A stretch of DNA of 64,000 nt from Aplidium turbinatum (Eukaryota; Chordata; Ascidiacea; Aplousobranchia; Polyclinidae), in the NCBI GenBank assembly GCA_918807975.1, contig OU964918.1, forward strand, positions 23,916,477 through 23,980,476, written 5' to 3'. Within the stretch, counting starts at the first letter, position 1; each line of letters starts with the position of its first letter. Of this stretch, positions 45,901-59,544 are shown one piece after another. The notes beneath the pieces are model-generated. The model saw only the letters and a list, made by a program, of their open reading frames with translations. It was not told where the DNA came from and did no database searches. The position numbers and the translations under genes are program-made.

Positions 45901-48900
45901 AAAGTGAAAATTATTGAAAAAATATTGTCTTTTCAAAAAATTTTTCTAAGACATTTCATACAGTGAAAAATAATTTTTTTTTTGCAAAACTATCCAATTC
46001 TTTTTGTTTGAAACTATTGTCATTAAAAATTGTCTAAGAAAGTTTTTTTACGTACTAAAAGTGAAAATTATTGAAAAAAATTTTCTTTTTAAAACAAATT
46101 TTCTAAGACATTTCATACGGTGAAAAATATCTTTTTTTTGCGAAACTATCCAATTCTTTTTGTTTGAAACTAACGTCATTAAAAATTGTCTAAGAAAGTT
46201 TTTTTACGTACTAAAAGTGAAAATTATTGAAAAAAAATTGTCTTTTCAAAAAAATTTTTCTAAGACATTTCATACAGTGAAAAATAATTTTTTTTTGCGA
46301 AACTATCCAATTCCTTTTGTTTGAAACTAACGTCATTAAAAATTGTCTAAGAAAGTTTTTTTACGAACTGAAAGTGAAAATTATTGAAAAAAAATTGTCT
46401 TTTCAAAAAAATTTTTCTAAGACATTTCATACAGTGAAAAATAATTTTTTTTTGCGAAACTGTCTAATTCTTTTTGTTTGAAACTAACGTCATTAAAAAG
46501 TGTCTAAGAAAGTTTTTTTACGTACTAAAAGTGAAAATTATTGAAAAAAAATTGTCTTTTCAAAAAAAACTTTCTAAGACATTTCATACAGTGAAAAATA
46601 ATTTTTTTTGCGAAACTGTCTAATTCTTTTTGTTTGAAACTAACGTCATTAAAAATTGTCTAAGAAAGTTTTTTTACGTACTAAAAGTAAAAATTATTGA
46701 AAAAAAATTGTCTTTTCAAAAAAATTGTTCTAAGACATTTCATACAGTGAAAAATAATTTTTTTTTGCGAAACTGTCTAATTCTTTTTGTTTGAAACTAA
46801 CGTCATTAAAAATTGTCTAAGAAAGTTTTTTTACGTACTAAAAGTGAAACTTATTGAAAAAATATTGTCTTTTCAAAAAATTTTTCTAAGACATTTCATA
46901 CAGTAAAAAATAATTTTTTTTTTGCAAAACTATCCAATTCTTTTTGTTTGAAACTTACGTCATTAAAAATTGTCTAAGAAAGTTTTTTTACGTACTAAAA
47001 TTGAAAATTATTGAAAAAAATTTTCTTTTTAAAACAAATTTTCAAAATATTTTCTAAGACATTTCATACAGTGAAAAATATTTTTTTTTGCGAAACTATC
47101 CAATTCTTTTTGTTTGAAACTAACGTCATTAAAAATTGTCTAAGAAAGTTTTTTTACGTACTAAAAGTGAAAATTATTGAAAAAAAATTGTCTTTTCAAA
47201 AAAATTTTTCTAAGACATTTCATACAGTGAAAAATAATTTTTTTTTGCGAAACTATCCAATTCCTTTTGTTTGAAACTAACGTCATTAAAAATTGTCTAA
47301 GAAAGTTTTTTTACGTACTAAAAGTAAAAATTATTGAAAAAAAATTGTCTTTTCAAAAAAGTTGTTCTAAGACATTTCATACAGTGAAAAATATTTTTTT
47401 TTTGCGAAACTATCCAATTCTTTTTGTTTGAAACTAACGTCATTAAAAATTGTCTAAGAAAGTTTTTTTACGTACTAAAAGTGAAAATTATTGAAAAAAA
47501 ATTGTCTTTTCAAAAAAATTTTTCTAAGACATTTCATACAGTGAAAAATAATTTTTTTTTGCGAAACTGTCTAATTCTTTTTGTTTGAAACTAACGTCAT
47601 TAAAAAGTGTCTAAGAAAGTTTTTTTACGTACTAAAAGTGAAAATTATTGAAAAAAAATTGTCTTTTCAAAAAAAACTTTCTAAGACATTTCATACAGTG
47701 AAAAATAATTTTTTTTTGCGAAACTGTCTAATTCTTTTTGTTTGAAACTAACGTCATTAAAAATTGTCTAAGAAAGTTTTTTTACGTACTAAAAGTAAAA
47801 ATTATTGAAAAAAAATTGTCTTTTCAAAAAAATTTTTCTAAGACATTTCATACAGTGAAAAATAATTTTTTTTTGCGAAACTGTCTAGTTTTTTTTGTAT
47901 GAAACTAACGTCATTAAAACTTGTCTAAGAAAGTTTTTTTACGTACTAAAAGTGAAAATTATTGAAATAAGATTTTTCTAAGACATTTCATACAGTGAAA
48001 AATAATTTTTTTTTGCGAAACTGTCTAATTCTTTTTGTTTGAAACTAACGTCATTAAAAATTGTCTATGAAAGTTTTTTTACGTACTAAAAGTGAAAATT
48101 ATTGAAAAAAAATTGTCTTTTCAAAAAAATTTTTCTAAGACATTTCATACAGTGAAAAATAATTTTTTTTTGCGAAACTGTCTAATTTCTTTTGTTTGAA
48201 ACTAACGTCATTTAAACTTGTCTAAGAAAGTTTTTTTACGTACTAAAAGTGAAAATTATTGAAAAAAAATTTTTCTAAGACATCTCATACAGTGAAAAAT
48301 AATTTTTTTTTGCGAAACTGTCTAATTCTTTTTGTTTGAAACTAACGTCATTAAAAATTGTCTAAGAAAGTTTTTTTACGTACTAAAAGTGAAAATTATT
48401 GAAAAAAAATTGTCTTTTCAAAAAATTTTTCTAAGACATTTCATACAGTGAAAAATAATTTTTTTTTTGCAAAACTATCCAATTCTTTTTGTTTGAAACT
48501 TACGTCATTAAAAATTGTCTAAGAAAGTTTTTTTACGTACTAAAAGTGAAAATTATTGAAAAAAATTTTCTTTTTAAAACAAATTTTCAAAATATTTTCT
48601 AAGACATTTCATACAGTGAAAAATATTTTTTTTTTGCGAAACTATCCAATTCTTTTGCTTGAAACTAACGTCATTAAAAATTGTCTAAGAAAGTTTTTTT
48701 ACGTACTAAAAGTGAAAATTATTGAAAAAAAATTGTCTTTTCAAAAAAATTTTTCTAAGACATTTCATACAGTGAAAAATAATTTTTTTTTGCGAAACTG
48801 TCTAATTCTTTTTGTTTGAAACTAACGTCATTAAAAAGTGTCTAAGAAAGTTTTTTTACGTACTAAAAGTCAAAATTATTGAAAAAAACTTGTCTTTTCA

Positions 48901-49130
48901 AAAAAAATTTTCTAAGACATTTCATACAGTAAAAAATAATTTTTTTTTGCGAAACTATCTAATTCTTTTTGTTTGAAACTAACGTCATTAAAAATTGTCT
49001 AAGAAAGTTTTTTTACGTACTAAAAGTCAAAATTATTGAAAAAAAATTGTCTTTTCAAATAAATTTTTCTAAGACACTTCATACAGTGAAAAATAATTTT
49101 TTTTTGCGAAACTGTCTAATTCTTTTTGTT
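42984..49130 (+). repeat. 6.15-kb HOR, copy 2
   Basis: Same order as copy 1: TGGCGAAAAATAA at 43125, GTTATTTC at 43271, GACACAAACG at 45050, long monomers at 47011 and 48556, and two GTCAAAATT monomers near 48867 and 49026. It ends where copy 1 would restart with the doubled monomer. About 480 bp (three monomers, roughly 44390-44870) are extra. A few single-base differences separate the copies, for example ATATCTTTTTT near 46130 for ATATTTTTTTT. Confidence 0.86.
44390..44870 (+). repeat. 480-bp, three-monomer segment found only in HOR copy 2
   Basis: Between the CAGCGAAAAATAA monomer and the CTATTTTCATT monomer, copy 2 holds three monomers (CTTCATTGAAAATTG, CAATAAAAATTG with TTAAAAAAAATTG, and one with AGTAAAAATT followed by a second CAGCGAAAAATAA). 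Copy 1 goes straight from CAGCG to CTATTTTCATT (38701-38760). Related monomers occur in the 5.07-kb HOR near 13.6-14.1 kb, so loss from copy 1 is as likely as gain in copy 2. Confidence 0.78.
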
Positions 49131-52100
49131 TGAAACTAACGTCATTAAAACTTGTCTAAGAAAGTTTTTTTACGTACTAAAAGTGAAAATTATTGAAAAA
49201 AAATTGTCTTTTCAAAAAAATTTTTCTAAGACATTTCATACAGTGAAAAATAATTTTTTTTTTCGAAACCATCCAATTTCTTTTCTTTGAAACTAACGTC
49301 ATTAAAAATTGTCTAAGAAAGTTTTTTTACGAACTAAAATTGAAAATTATTGAAAAAAAATTGTCTTTTCAAAAAATTTTTCCAAGACATTTCATACAGC
49401 GAAAAATAATTTTTTTTTGCAAAACTGTCTAATTTTTTTTGTTTGAAACTAACGTCATTAAAAATTGTCTAAGAAAGTTTTTTTACGTACTAAAAGTGAA
49501 AATTATTGAAAAAACATTGTCTTTTCAAAAAAATTTTTCTAAGACATTTCATACAGTAAAAAATAATTTTTTTTTGCGAAACTGTCTAATTCTTTTTGTT
49601 TGAAACTAACGTCAATAAAAAGTGTCTAAGAAAGTTTTTTTACGTAATAAAAGTGAAAATTATTGAAAAAAAGTGTCTTTTCAAAAAAAATTTTCAAAAA
49701 TTTTTCTAAGACATTTCATACAGTGAAAAATAATTTTTTTTTGCGAAACTGTCTAATTCTTTTTGTTTGAAACTAACGTCATTAAAAATTGTCTAAGAAA
49801 GTTTTTTTACGTACTAAAAGTAAAAATTATTGAAAAAAAATTGTCTTTCCAAAAAAATTGTTCTAAGACATTTCATACAGTGAAAAATAATTTTTTTTTG
49901 CGAAATTGTCTAATTCTTTTTGTTTAAAACTAACGTCATTAAAAATTGTCTAAGAAAGTTTTTTTACGTACTAAAAGTGAAAATTATTGAAAAAAAATTG
50001 TCTTTTCAAAAAATTTTTCTAAGACATTTCATACAGTGAAAAATAATTTTTTTTTGCGAAACTGTCTAATTCTTTTTGTTTGAAACTAACGTCATTAAAA
50101 CTTGTCTATGAAAGTTTTTTTACGTACTAAAAGTGAAAATTATTAAAAAAAATTTTTCTAAGACATTTCATACAGTGAAAAATAATTTTTTTTTGCGAAA
50201 CTATCCAATTCCTTTTGTTTGAAACTAACGTCATTAAAAATTGTCTAAGAAAGTTTTTTTACGTACTAAAAGTGAAAATTATTGAAAACAAATTGTCTTT
50301 TCAAAAAAAATTTTTCTAAGACATTTCATACAGTGAAAAAATAATTTTTTTTTGCGAAACTGTCTAATTCTTTTTGTTTGAAACTAACGTCATTAAAAAT
50401 TGTCTAAGAAAGTTTTTTTACGTACTAAAAGTGAAAATTATTGAAAAAAAATTGTCTTTTCAAAAAAAATTCTCTAAGACATTTCATACAGTAAAAAACA
50501 ATTTTTTTTTGCGAAACTATCTAATTTTTTTTGTTTGAAACTAACGTCATTAAAAATTGTCTAAGAAAGTTTTTTTATGTACTAAAAGTGAAAATTATTG
50601 AAAAAAAATTGTCTTTTCAAAAAATTTTTCTAAGACATTTCATACAGTGAAAAATAATTTTTTTTTGCGAAACTGTCTAATTCTTTTTGTTTGAAACTAA
50701 CGTCATTAAAACTTGTCTAAGAAAGTTTTTTTACGTACTAAAAGTGAAAATTATTGAAAAAAAATTTTTCTAAGACATTTCATACAGTGAAAAATAATTT
50801 TTTTTTGCGAAACTATCCAATTCCTTTTGTTTGAAACTAACGTCATTAAAAATTGTCTAAGAAAGTTTTTTTACGTACTAAAAGTGAAAATTATTGAAAA
50901 AAAATTGTCTTTTCAAAAAAAGTTTTTCTAAGACATTTCATACAGTGAAAAATAATTTTTTTTTGCGAAACTGTCTAATTCTTTTTGTTTGAAACTAACG
51001 TCATTAAAAAGTGTCTAAGAAAGTTTTTTTACGTACTAAAAGTGAAAATTATTGAAAAAAAATTGTCTTCAAAAAAAATTCTCTAAGACATTTCATACAG
51101 TAAAAAATAATTTTTTTTTGCGAAACTATCTAATTCTTTTTGTTTGAAACTAACGTCATTAAAAATTGTCTAAGAAAGTTTTTTTACGAACTAAAATTAA
51201 AAATTATTGAAAAAAAATTGTCTTTTCAAAAAATTTTTTTAAGACATTTCATACAGCGAAAAATAATTTTTTTTTGCAAAACTGTCTAATTCTTTTTGTT
51301 TGAAACTAACTTCATTGAAAATTGTCTAAGAAAGTTTTTTTACGTACTAAAAGTGAAAATTATTGAAAAAAATTGTCTTTTTAAAAAAATTTTTCAAAAA
51401 TTTTTCTAAGACATTTCATACAGTGAAAAATAATTTTTTTTTCTCGAAACCATCCAATTCCTTTTCTTTGAAACTAACGTCATTAAAAATTGTCTAAGAA
51501 AGTTTTTTTACGAATTAAAATTGAAAATTATTGAAAAAAAATTGTCTTTTCAAAAAAAATTTTCTAAGACATTTCATACAGCGAAAAATAATTTTTTTTT
51601 GCAAAACTGTCTAATTCTTTTTGTTTGAAACTATTTTCCATAAAAATTGTCTAAGAAAGTTTTTTTACGTACTAAAAGTGAAAATTATTGAAAAAAAATT
51701 GTTTTTTTAAAAAAATTTTTCTAAGACATTTCATACAGTGAAAAATAATTTTTTTTTGCGAAACTGTCTAATTCTTCTTGTTTGACACAAACGTCAATAA
51801 AAAGTGTCTAAGAAAGTTATTTTACGTACTAAAAGTGAAAATTATTGAAAAAAATTTTCTTTAAAAAAATATTTTCAAAAATTTTTCTAAGACATTTCAT
51901 ACAGTGAAAAATAAATTTTTTTTGCGAAACTGTCTAATTCTTTTTGTTTGAAACTAACGTCATTAAAAAGTGTCTAAGAAAGTTTTTTTACGACTGAAAG
52001 TGAAAATTATTGAAAAAAAATTGTCTTTTCAAAAAAAATTTTTTAAGACATTTCATACAGTGAAAAATAATTTTTTTTTGCAAAACTATCCAATTCTTTT

Positions 52101-52800
52101 TGTTTGAAACTAACGTCATTAAAAATTGACTAAGAAAGTTTTTTTACGTACTAAAAGTGAAAATTATTGAAAAAAAATTGTCTTTTCAAAAAAATTTTTC
52201 TAAGACATTTCATACAGTAAAAAACAATTTTTTTTTTGCGAAACTGTCTAATTCTTTTTGTTTAAAACTAACGTCATTAAAAATTGTCTAAGAAAGTTTT
52301 TTTACGTACTAAAAGTGAAAATTATTGAAAAAAAATTGTCTTTTCAAAAAAAATTTTCAAAAATTTTTCTAAGACATTTCATACAGTGAAAAATAATTTT
52401 TTTTGCGAAACTGTCTAATTCTTTTTGTTTGAAACTAACGTCATTAAAAATTGTCTAAGAAAGTTGTTTTACGTACTAAAAGTAAAAATTATTGAAAAAA
52501 AATTGTCTTTTCAAAAAAATTTTTCCAAGACATTTCATACAGTGAAAAATAATTTTTTTTTGCGAAACTGTCTAATTCTTTTTGTTTGAAACTAACGTCA
52601 TTAAAAATTGTCTAAGAAAGTTTTTTTACGTACTAAAAGTAAAAATTATTGAAAAAAAATTGTCTTTTCAAAAAAATTGTTCTAAGACATTTCATACAGT
52701 GAAAAATAATTTTTTTTTGCGAAACTGTCTAATTCTTTTTGTTTGAAACTAACGTCATTAAAAATTGTCTAAGAAAGTTTTTTTACGTACTAAAAGTGAA
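49130..52800 (+). repeat. Satellite A mixed region
   Basis: About 23 monomers without a short internal period. Several rare variants known from other HORs appear in new combinations: TTTCGAAACCATCC near 49260, ACGAACTAAAATTG near 49330, TTTTCTCGAAACC near 51440, CTATTTTCC near 51630, GACACAAACG at 51784 and ACGACTGAAAG near 51990. The last third follows the same order as 38.7-39.8 kb. The region looks like a mosaic of the 5.07-kb and 6.15-kb HOR families. No gene. Confidence 0.8.
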
Positions 52801-55800
52801 AATTATTGAAAAAATATTGTCTTTTCAAAAAATTTTTCTAAGACATTTCATACAGTGAAAAATAATTTTTTTTTTGCAAAACTATCCAATTCTTTTTGTT
52901 TGAAACTTACGTCATTAAAAATTGTCTAAGAAAGTTTTTTTACGTATTAAAAGTGAAAATTATTGAAAAAAATTTTCTTTTTAAAACAAATTTTCAAAAT
53001 TTTTTCTAAGACATTTCATACAGTGAAAAATATTTTTTTTTTGCGAAACTATCCAATTCTTTTTGTTTGAAACTAACGTCATTAAAAATTGTCTAAGAAA
53101 GTTTTTTTACGTACTAAAAGTGAAAATTATTGAAGAAAAATTGTCTTTTCAAAAAAATTTTTCTAAGACATTTCATACAGTGAAAAATAATTTTTTTTTG
53201 CGAAACTATCCAATTCCTTTTGTTTGAAACTAACGTCATTAAAAATTGTCTAAGAAAGTTTTTTTACGAACTGAAAGTGAAAATTATTGAAAAAAAATTG
53301 TCTTTTCAAAAAAATTTTTCTAAGACATTTCATACAGTGAAAAATAATTTTTTTTTGCGAAACTGTCTAATTCTTTTTGTTTGAAACTAACGTCATTAAA
53401 AAGTGTCTAAGAAAGTTTTTTTACGTACTAAAAGTGAAAATTATTGAAAAAAAATTGTCTTTTCAAAAAAAACTTTCTAAGACATTTCATACAGTGAAAA
53501 ATAATTTTTTTTGCGAAACTGTCTAATTCTTTTTGTTTGAAACTAACGTCATTAAAAATTGTCTAAGAAAGTTTTTTTACGTACTAAAAGTAAAAATTAT
53601 TGAAAAAAAATTGTCTTTTCAAAAAAATTGTTCTAAGACATTTCATACAGTGAAAAATAATTTTTTTTTGCGAAACTGTCTAATTCTTTTTGTTTGAAAC
53701 TAACGTCATTAAAAATTGTCTAAGAAAGTTTTTTTACGTACTAAAAGTGAAAATTATTGAAAAAATATTGTCTTTTCAAAAAATTTTTCTAAGACATTTC
53801 ATACAGTGAAAAATAATTTTTTTTTTGCAAAACTATCCAATTCTTTTTGTTTGAAACTTACGTCATTAAAAATTGTCTAAGAAAGTTTTTTTACGTACTA
53901 AAAGTGAAAATTATTGAAAACAATTTTCTTTTTAAAACAAATTTTCAAAATATTTTCTAAGACATTTCATACAGTGAAAAATATTTTTTTTTGCGAAACT
54001 ATCCAATTCTTTTTGTTTGAAACTAACGTCATTAAAAATTGTCTAAGAAAGTTTTTTTACGTACTAAAAGTGAAAATTATTGAAAAAAAATTGTCTTTTC
54101 AAAAAAATTTTTCTAAGACATTTCATACAGTGAAAAATAATTTTTTTTTGCGAAACTATCCAATTCCTTTTGTTTGAAACTAACGTCATTAAAAATTGTC
54201 TAAGAAAGTTTTTTTACGTACTAAAAGTAAAAATTATTGAAAAAAAATTGTCTTTTCAAAAAAATTTTTCTAAGACATTTCATACAGTGAAAAATATTTT
54301 TTTTTTGCGAAACTATCCAATTCTTTTTGTTTGAAACTATTGTCATTAAAAATTGTCTAAGAAAGTTTTTTTACGTACTAAAAGTGAAAATTATTGAAAA
54401 AAAATTGTCTTTTCAAAAAAATTTTTCTAAGACATTTCATACAGTGAAAAATAATTTTTTTTTGCGAAACTGTCTAATTCTTTTTGTTTGAAACTAACGT
54501 CATTAAAAAGTGTCTAAGAAAGTTTTTTTACGTACCAAAAGTGAAAATTATTGAAAAAAAATTGTCTTTTCAAAAAAAACTTTCTAAGACATTTCATACA
54601 GTGAAAAATAATTTTTTTTTGCGAAACTGTCTAATTCTTTTTGTTTGAAACTAACGTCATTAAAAATTGTCTAAGAAAGTTTTTTTACGTACTAAAAGTA
54701 AAAATTATTGAAAAAAAATTGTCTTTTCAAAAAAATTTTTCTAAGACATTTCATACAGTGAAAAATAATTTTTTTTTGCGAAACTATCCAATTCTTTTTG
54801 TTTGAAACTAACGTCATTAAAACTTGTCTAAGAAAGTTATTTTACGTACTAAAAGTGAAAATTATTGAAAAAAGATTTTTCTAAGACATTTCATACAGTG
54901 AAAAATAATTTTTTTTTGCGAAACTATCCAATTCCTTTTGTTTGAAACTAACGTCATTAAAACTTGTCTAAGAAAGTTTTTTTACGTACTAAAAGTGAAA
55001 ATTATTGAAAAAAAATTGTCTTTTCAAAAAAAATTTTTCTAAGACATTTCATACAGTGAAAAATAATTTTTTTTTGCGAAACTGCCTAATTCTTTTTGTT
55101 TGAAACTAAAGTCATTAAAGCTTGTCTAAGAAAGTTTTTTTACGTACTAAAAGTGAAAATTATTGAAAACAAATTGTCTTTTCAAAAAAATTTTTCTAAG
55201 ACATTTCATACAGTAAAAAATAATTTTTTTTTGCGGATCTGTCTAATTCTTTTTGTTTGAAACTAACGTCATTAAAAAGTGTCTAAGAAAGTTTTTTTAC
55301 GTACTAAAAGTGAAAATTATTGAAAAAAAATTGTCTTTTCAAAAAAATTTTTCTAAGACATTTCATACAGTGAAAAATAATTTTTTTTTGCGAAACTGTC
55401 TAATTCTTTTTGTTTAAAACTAACGTCATTAAAAATTGTCTAAGAAAGTTTTTTTACGTACTAAAAGTGAAAATTATTGAAAAAAAATTGTCTTTTCAAA
55501 AAAATTTTTCTAAGACATTTCATACAGTGAAAAATAATTTTTTTTTGCCAAACTATCTAATTCTTTTTGTTTGAAACTAACGTCATTAAAAATTGTCTAA
55601 AAAAGTTTTTTTACGTACTAAAAGTAAAAATTATTGAAAAAAAATTGTCTTTTCAAAAAAATTTTTCTAAGACATTTCATACAGTGAAAAATAATTTTTT
55701 TTTGCGAAACTATCCAATTCTTTTTGTTTGAAACTAACGTCATTAAAAATTGTCTAAGAAAGTTTTTTTACGTACTAAAAATGAAAATTATTGAAAAAAA

Positions 55801-57354
55801 ATTGTCTTTTCAAAAAAAATTTTTCTAAGACATTTCATACAGTGAAAAATAATTTTTTTTTGCGAAACTGTCTAATTTTTTTTGTTTGAAACTAACGTCA
55901 TTAAAACTTGTCTAAGAAAGTTTTTTTACGTACTAAAAGTGAAAATTATTGAAAAAAGATTTTTCTAAGACATTTCATACAGTGAAAAATAATTTTTTTT
56001 TGCGAAACTATCCAATTCTTTTTGTTTGAAACTAACGTCATTAAAACTTGTCTAAGAAAGTTTTTTTACGTACTAAAAGTGAAAATTATTGAAAAAAAAT
56101 TGTCTTTTCAAAAAAAATTTTTCTAAGACATTTCATACAGTGAAAAATAATTTTTTTTTGCGAAACTGTCTAATTCTTTTTGTTTGAAACTAACGTCATT
56201 AAAAATTGTCTAAGAAAGTTTTTTTACGTACTAAAAGTGAAAATTATTGAAAAAATATTGTCTTTTCAAAAAATTTTTCTAAGACATTTCATACAGTGAA
56301 AAATAATTTTTTTTTTGCAAAACTATCCAATTCTTTTTGTTTGAAACTTACGTCATTAAAAATTGTCTAAGAAAGTTTTTTTACGTACTAAAAGTGAAAA
56401 TTATTGAAAAAAATTTTCTTTTTAAAACAAATTTTCAAAATTTTTTCCAAGACATTTCATACAGTGAAAAATATTTTTTTTTTGCGAAACTATCCAATTC
56501 TTTTTGTTTGAAACTAACGTCATTAAAAATTGTCTAAGAAAGTTTTTTTACGTACTAAAAGTGAAAATTATTGAAAAAAAATTGTCTTTTCAAAAAAATT
56601 TTTCTAAGACATTTCATACAGTGAAAAATAATTTTTTTTTGCGAAACTATCCAATTCCTTTTGTTTGAAACTAACGTCATTAAAAATTGTCTAAGAAAGT
56701 TTTTTTACGAACTGAAAGTGAAAATTATTGAAAAAAAATTGTCTTTTCAAAAAAATTTTTCTAAGACATTTCATACAGTGAAAAATAATTTTTTTTTGCG
56801 GATCTGTCTAATTCTTTTTGTTTGAAACTAACGTCATTAAAAAGTGTCTAAGAAAGTTTTTTTACGTACTAAAAGTAAAAATTATTGAAAAAAAATTGTC
56901 TTTTCAAAAAAAACTTTCTAAGACATTTCATACAGTGAAAAATAATTTTTTTTGCGAAACTGTCTAATTCTTTTTGTTTGAAACTAACGTCATTAAAAAT
57001 TGTCTAAGAAAGTTTTTTTACGTACTAAAAGTAAAAATTATTGAAAAAAAATTGTCTTTTCAAAAAAATTGTTCTAAGACATTTCATACAGTGAAAAATA
57101 ATTTTTTTTTGCGAAACTGTCTAATTCTTTTTGTTTGAAACTAACGTCATTAAAAATTGTCTAAGAAAGTTTTTTTACGTACTAAAAGTGAAAATTATTG
57201 AAAAAATATTGTCTTTTCAAAAAATTTTTCTAAGACATTTCATACAGTGAAAAATAATTTTTTTTTTGCAAAACTATCCAATTCTTTTTGTTTGAAACTT
57301 ACGTCATTAAAAATTGTCTAAGAAAGTTTTTTTACGTACTAAAAGTGAAAATTA
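52800..57354 (+). repeat. 3.44-kb HOR (about 22 monomers) and link to 40 kb
   Basis: ACGAACTGAAAG at 53266 recurs at 56707, and the long monomer at 53914 recurs at 57355, both 3441 bp apart. The same markers lie at 40216 and 40864, so 52.9-54.75 kb repeats 39.85-41.7 kb at an offset of 13,050 bp. In between, 54.87-56.0 kb is a 7-monomer unit of the 8-monomer series (140-bp markers at 54874 and 55958, 1084 bp apart). No other sequence class is present. Confidence 0.82.
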
Positions 57355-59544
57355 TTGAAAAAAATTTTCTTTTTAAAACAACTTTTCAAAATATTTTCTA
57401 AGACATTTCATACAGTGAAAAATATTTTTTTTTGCGAAACTATCCAATTCTTTTTGTTTGAAACTAACGTCATTAAAAATTGTCTAAGAAAGTTTTTTTA
57501 CGTACTAAAAGTGAAAATTATTGAAAAAAAATTGTCTTTTCAAAAAAATTTTTCTAAGACATTTCATACAGTGAAAAATAATTTTTTTTTGCGAAACTAT
57601 CCAATTCCTTTTGTTTGAAACTAACGTCATTAAAAATTGTCTAAGAAAGTTTTTTTACGTACTAAAAGTAAAAATTATTGAAAAAAAATTGTCTTTTCAA
57701 AAAAATTGTTCTAAGACATTTCATACAGTGAAAAATATTTTTTTTTTGCGAAACTATCCAATTCTTTTTGTTTGAAACTATTGTCATTAAAAATTGTCTA
57801 AGAAAGTTTTTTTACGTACTAAAAGTGAAAATTATTGAAAAAAAATTGTCTTTTCAAAAAAATTTTTCTAAGACATTTCATACAGTGAAAAATAATTTTT
57901 TTTTGCGAAACTGTCTAATTCTTTTTGTTTGAAACTAACGTCATTAAAAAGTGTCTAAGAAAGTTTTTTTAAGTACTAAAAGTGAAAATTATTGAAAAAA
58001 AATTGTCTTTTCAAAAAAAACTTTCTAAGACATTTCATACAGTGAAAAATAATTTTTTTTTGCGAAACTGTCTAATTCTTTTTGTTTGAAACTAACGTCA
58101 TTAAAAATTGTCTAAGAAAGTTTTTTTACGTACTAAAAGTAAAAATTATTGAAAAAAAATTGTCTTTTCAAAAAAATTTTTCTAAGACATTTCATACAGT
58201 GAAAAATAATTTTTTTTTGCGAAACTGTCTAATTTTTTTTGTTTGAAACTAACGTCATTAAAACTTGTCTAAGAAAGTTATTTTACGTACTAAAAGTGAA
58301 AATTATTGAAAAAAGATTTTTCTAAGACATTTCATACAGTGAAAAATAATTTTTTTTTGCGAAACTATCCAATTCCTTTTGTTTGAAACTAACGTCATTA
58401 AAACTTGTCTAAGAAAGTTTTTTTACGTACTAAAAGTGAAAATTATTGAAAAAAAATTGTCTTTTCAAAAAAAATTTTTCTAAGACATTTCATACAGTAA
58501 AAAATAATTTTTTTTTGCGAAACTGCCTAATTCTTTTTGTTTGAAACTAAAGTCATTAAAGCTTGTCTAAGAAAGTTTTTTTACGTACTAAAAGTGAAAA
58601 TTATTGAAAACAAATTGTCTTTTCAAAAAAATTTTTCTAAGACATTTCATACAGTGAAAAATAATTTTTTTTTGCGGATCTGTCTAATTCTTTTTGTTTG
58701 AAACTAACGTCATTAAAAAGTGTCTAAGAAAGTTTTTTTACGTACTAAAAGTGAAAATTATTGAAAAAAATTGTCTTTTCAAAAAAAACTTTCTAAGACA
58801 TTCCATACTGTGAAAAATATTTTTTTTTTGCGAAACTATCCACTTCTTTTTGTTTGAAACTAAGGTCATTAAAAATTGTCTAAGAAAGTTTTTTTACGTA
58901 CTAAAAGTGAAAATTATTGAAAAAAAATTGTCTTTTCAAAAAAATTTTTCTAAGACATTTCATACAGTAAAAAATAATTTTTTTTTGCGAAACTGTCTAA
59001 TTCTTTTTGTTTAAAACTAACGTCATTAAAAATTGTCTAAGAAAGTTTTTTTACGTACTAAAAGTGAAAATTATTGAAAAAAAATTGTCTTTTCAAAAAA
59101 ATTTTTCTAAGACATTTCATACAGTGAAAAATAATTTTTTTTTGCCAAACTATCTAATTCTTTTTGTTTGAAACTAACGTCATTAAAAATTGTCTAAGAA
59201 AGTTTTTTTACGTACTAAAAGTAAAAATTATTGAAAAAAAATTGTCTTTTCAAAAAAATTTTTCTAAGACATTTCATACAGTGAAAAATAATTTTTTTTT
59301 GCGAAACTATCCAATTCTTTTTGTTTGAAACTAACGTCATTAAAAATTGTCTAAGAAAGTTTTTTTACGTACTAAAAGTGAAAATTATTGAAAAAATATT
59401 GTCTTTTCAAAAAATTTTTCTAAGACATTTCATACAGTGAAAAATAATTTTTTTTTTGCAAAACTATCCAATTCTTTTTGTTTGAAACTTACGTCATTAA
59501 AAATTGTCTAAGAAAGTTTTTTTACGTACTAAAAGTGAAAATTA
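57355..59544 (+). repeat. 2.19-kb HOR (14 monomers), second locus
   Basis: Repeats 33155-35344 at an offset of exactly 24,200 bp at every marker checked (long monomer 33155/57355, 140-bp monomer 34115/58315, CCACTTC 34640/58840). A few differences are visible: AAGTACT for ACGTACT near 57971, TTATTTTACG for TTTTTTTACG near 58278, and AAAAAATTG for AACAAATTG near 58450. Confidence 0.87.
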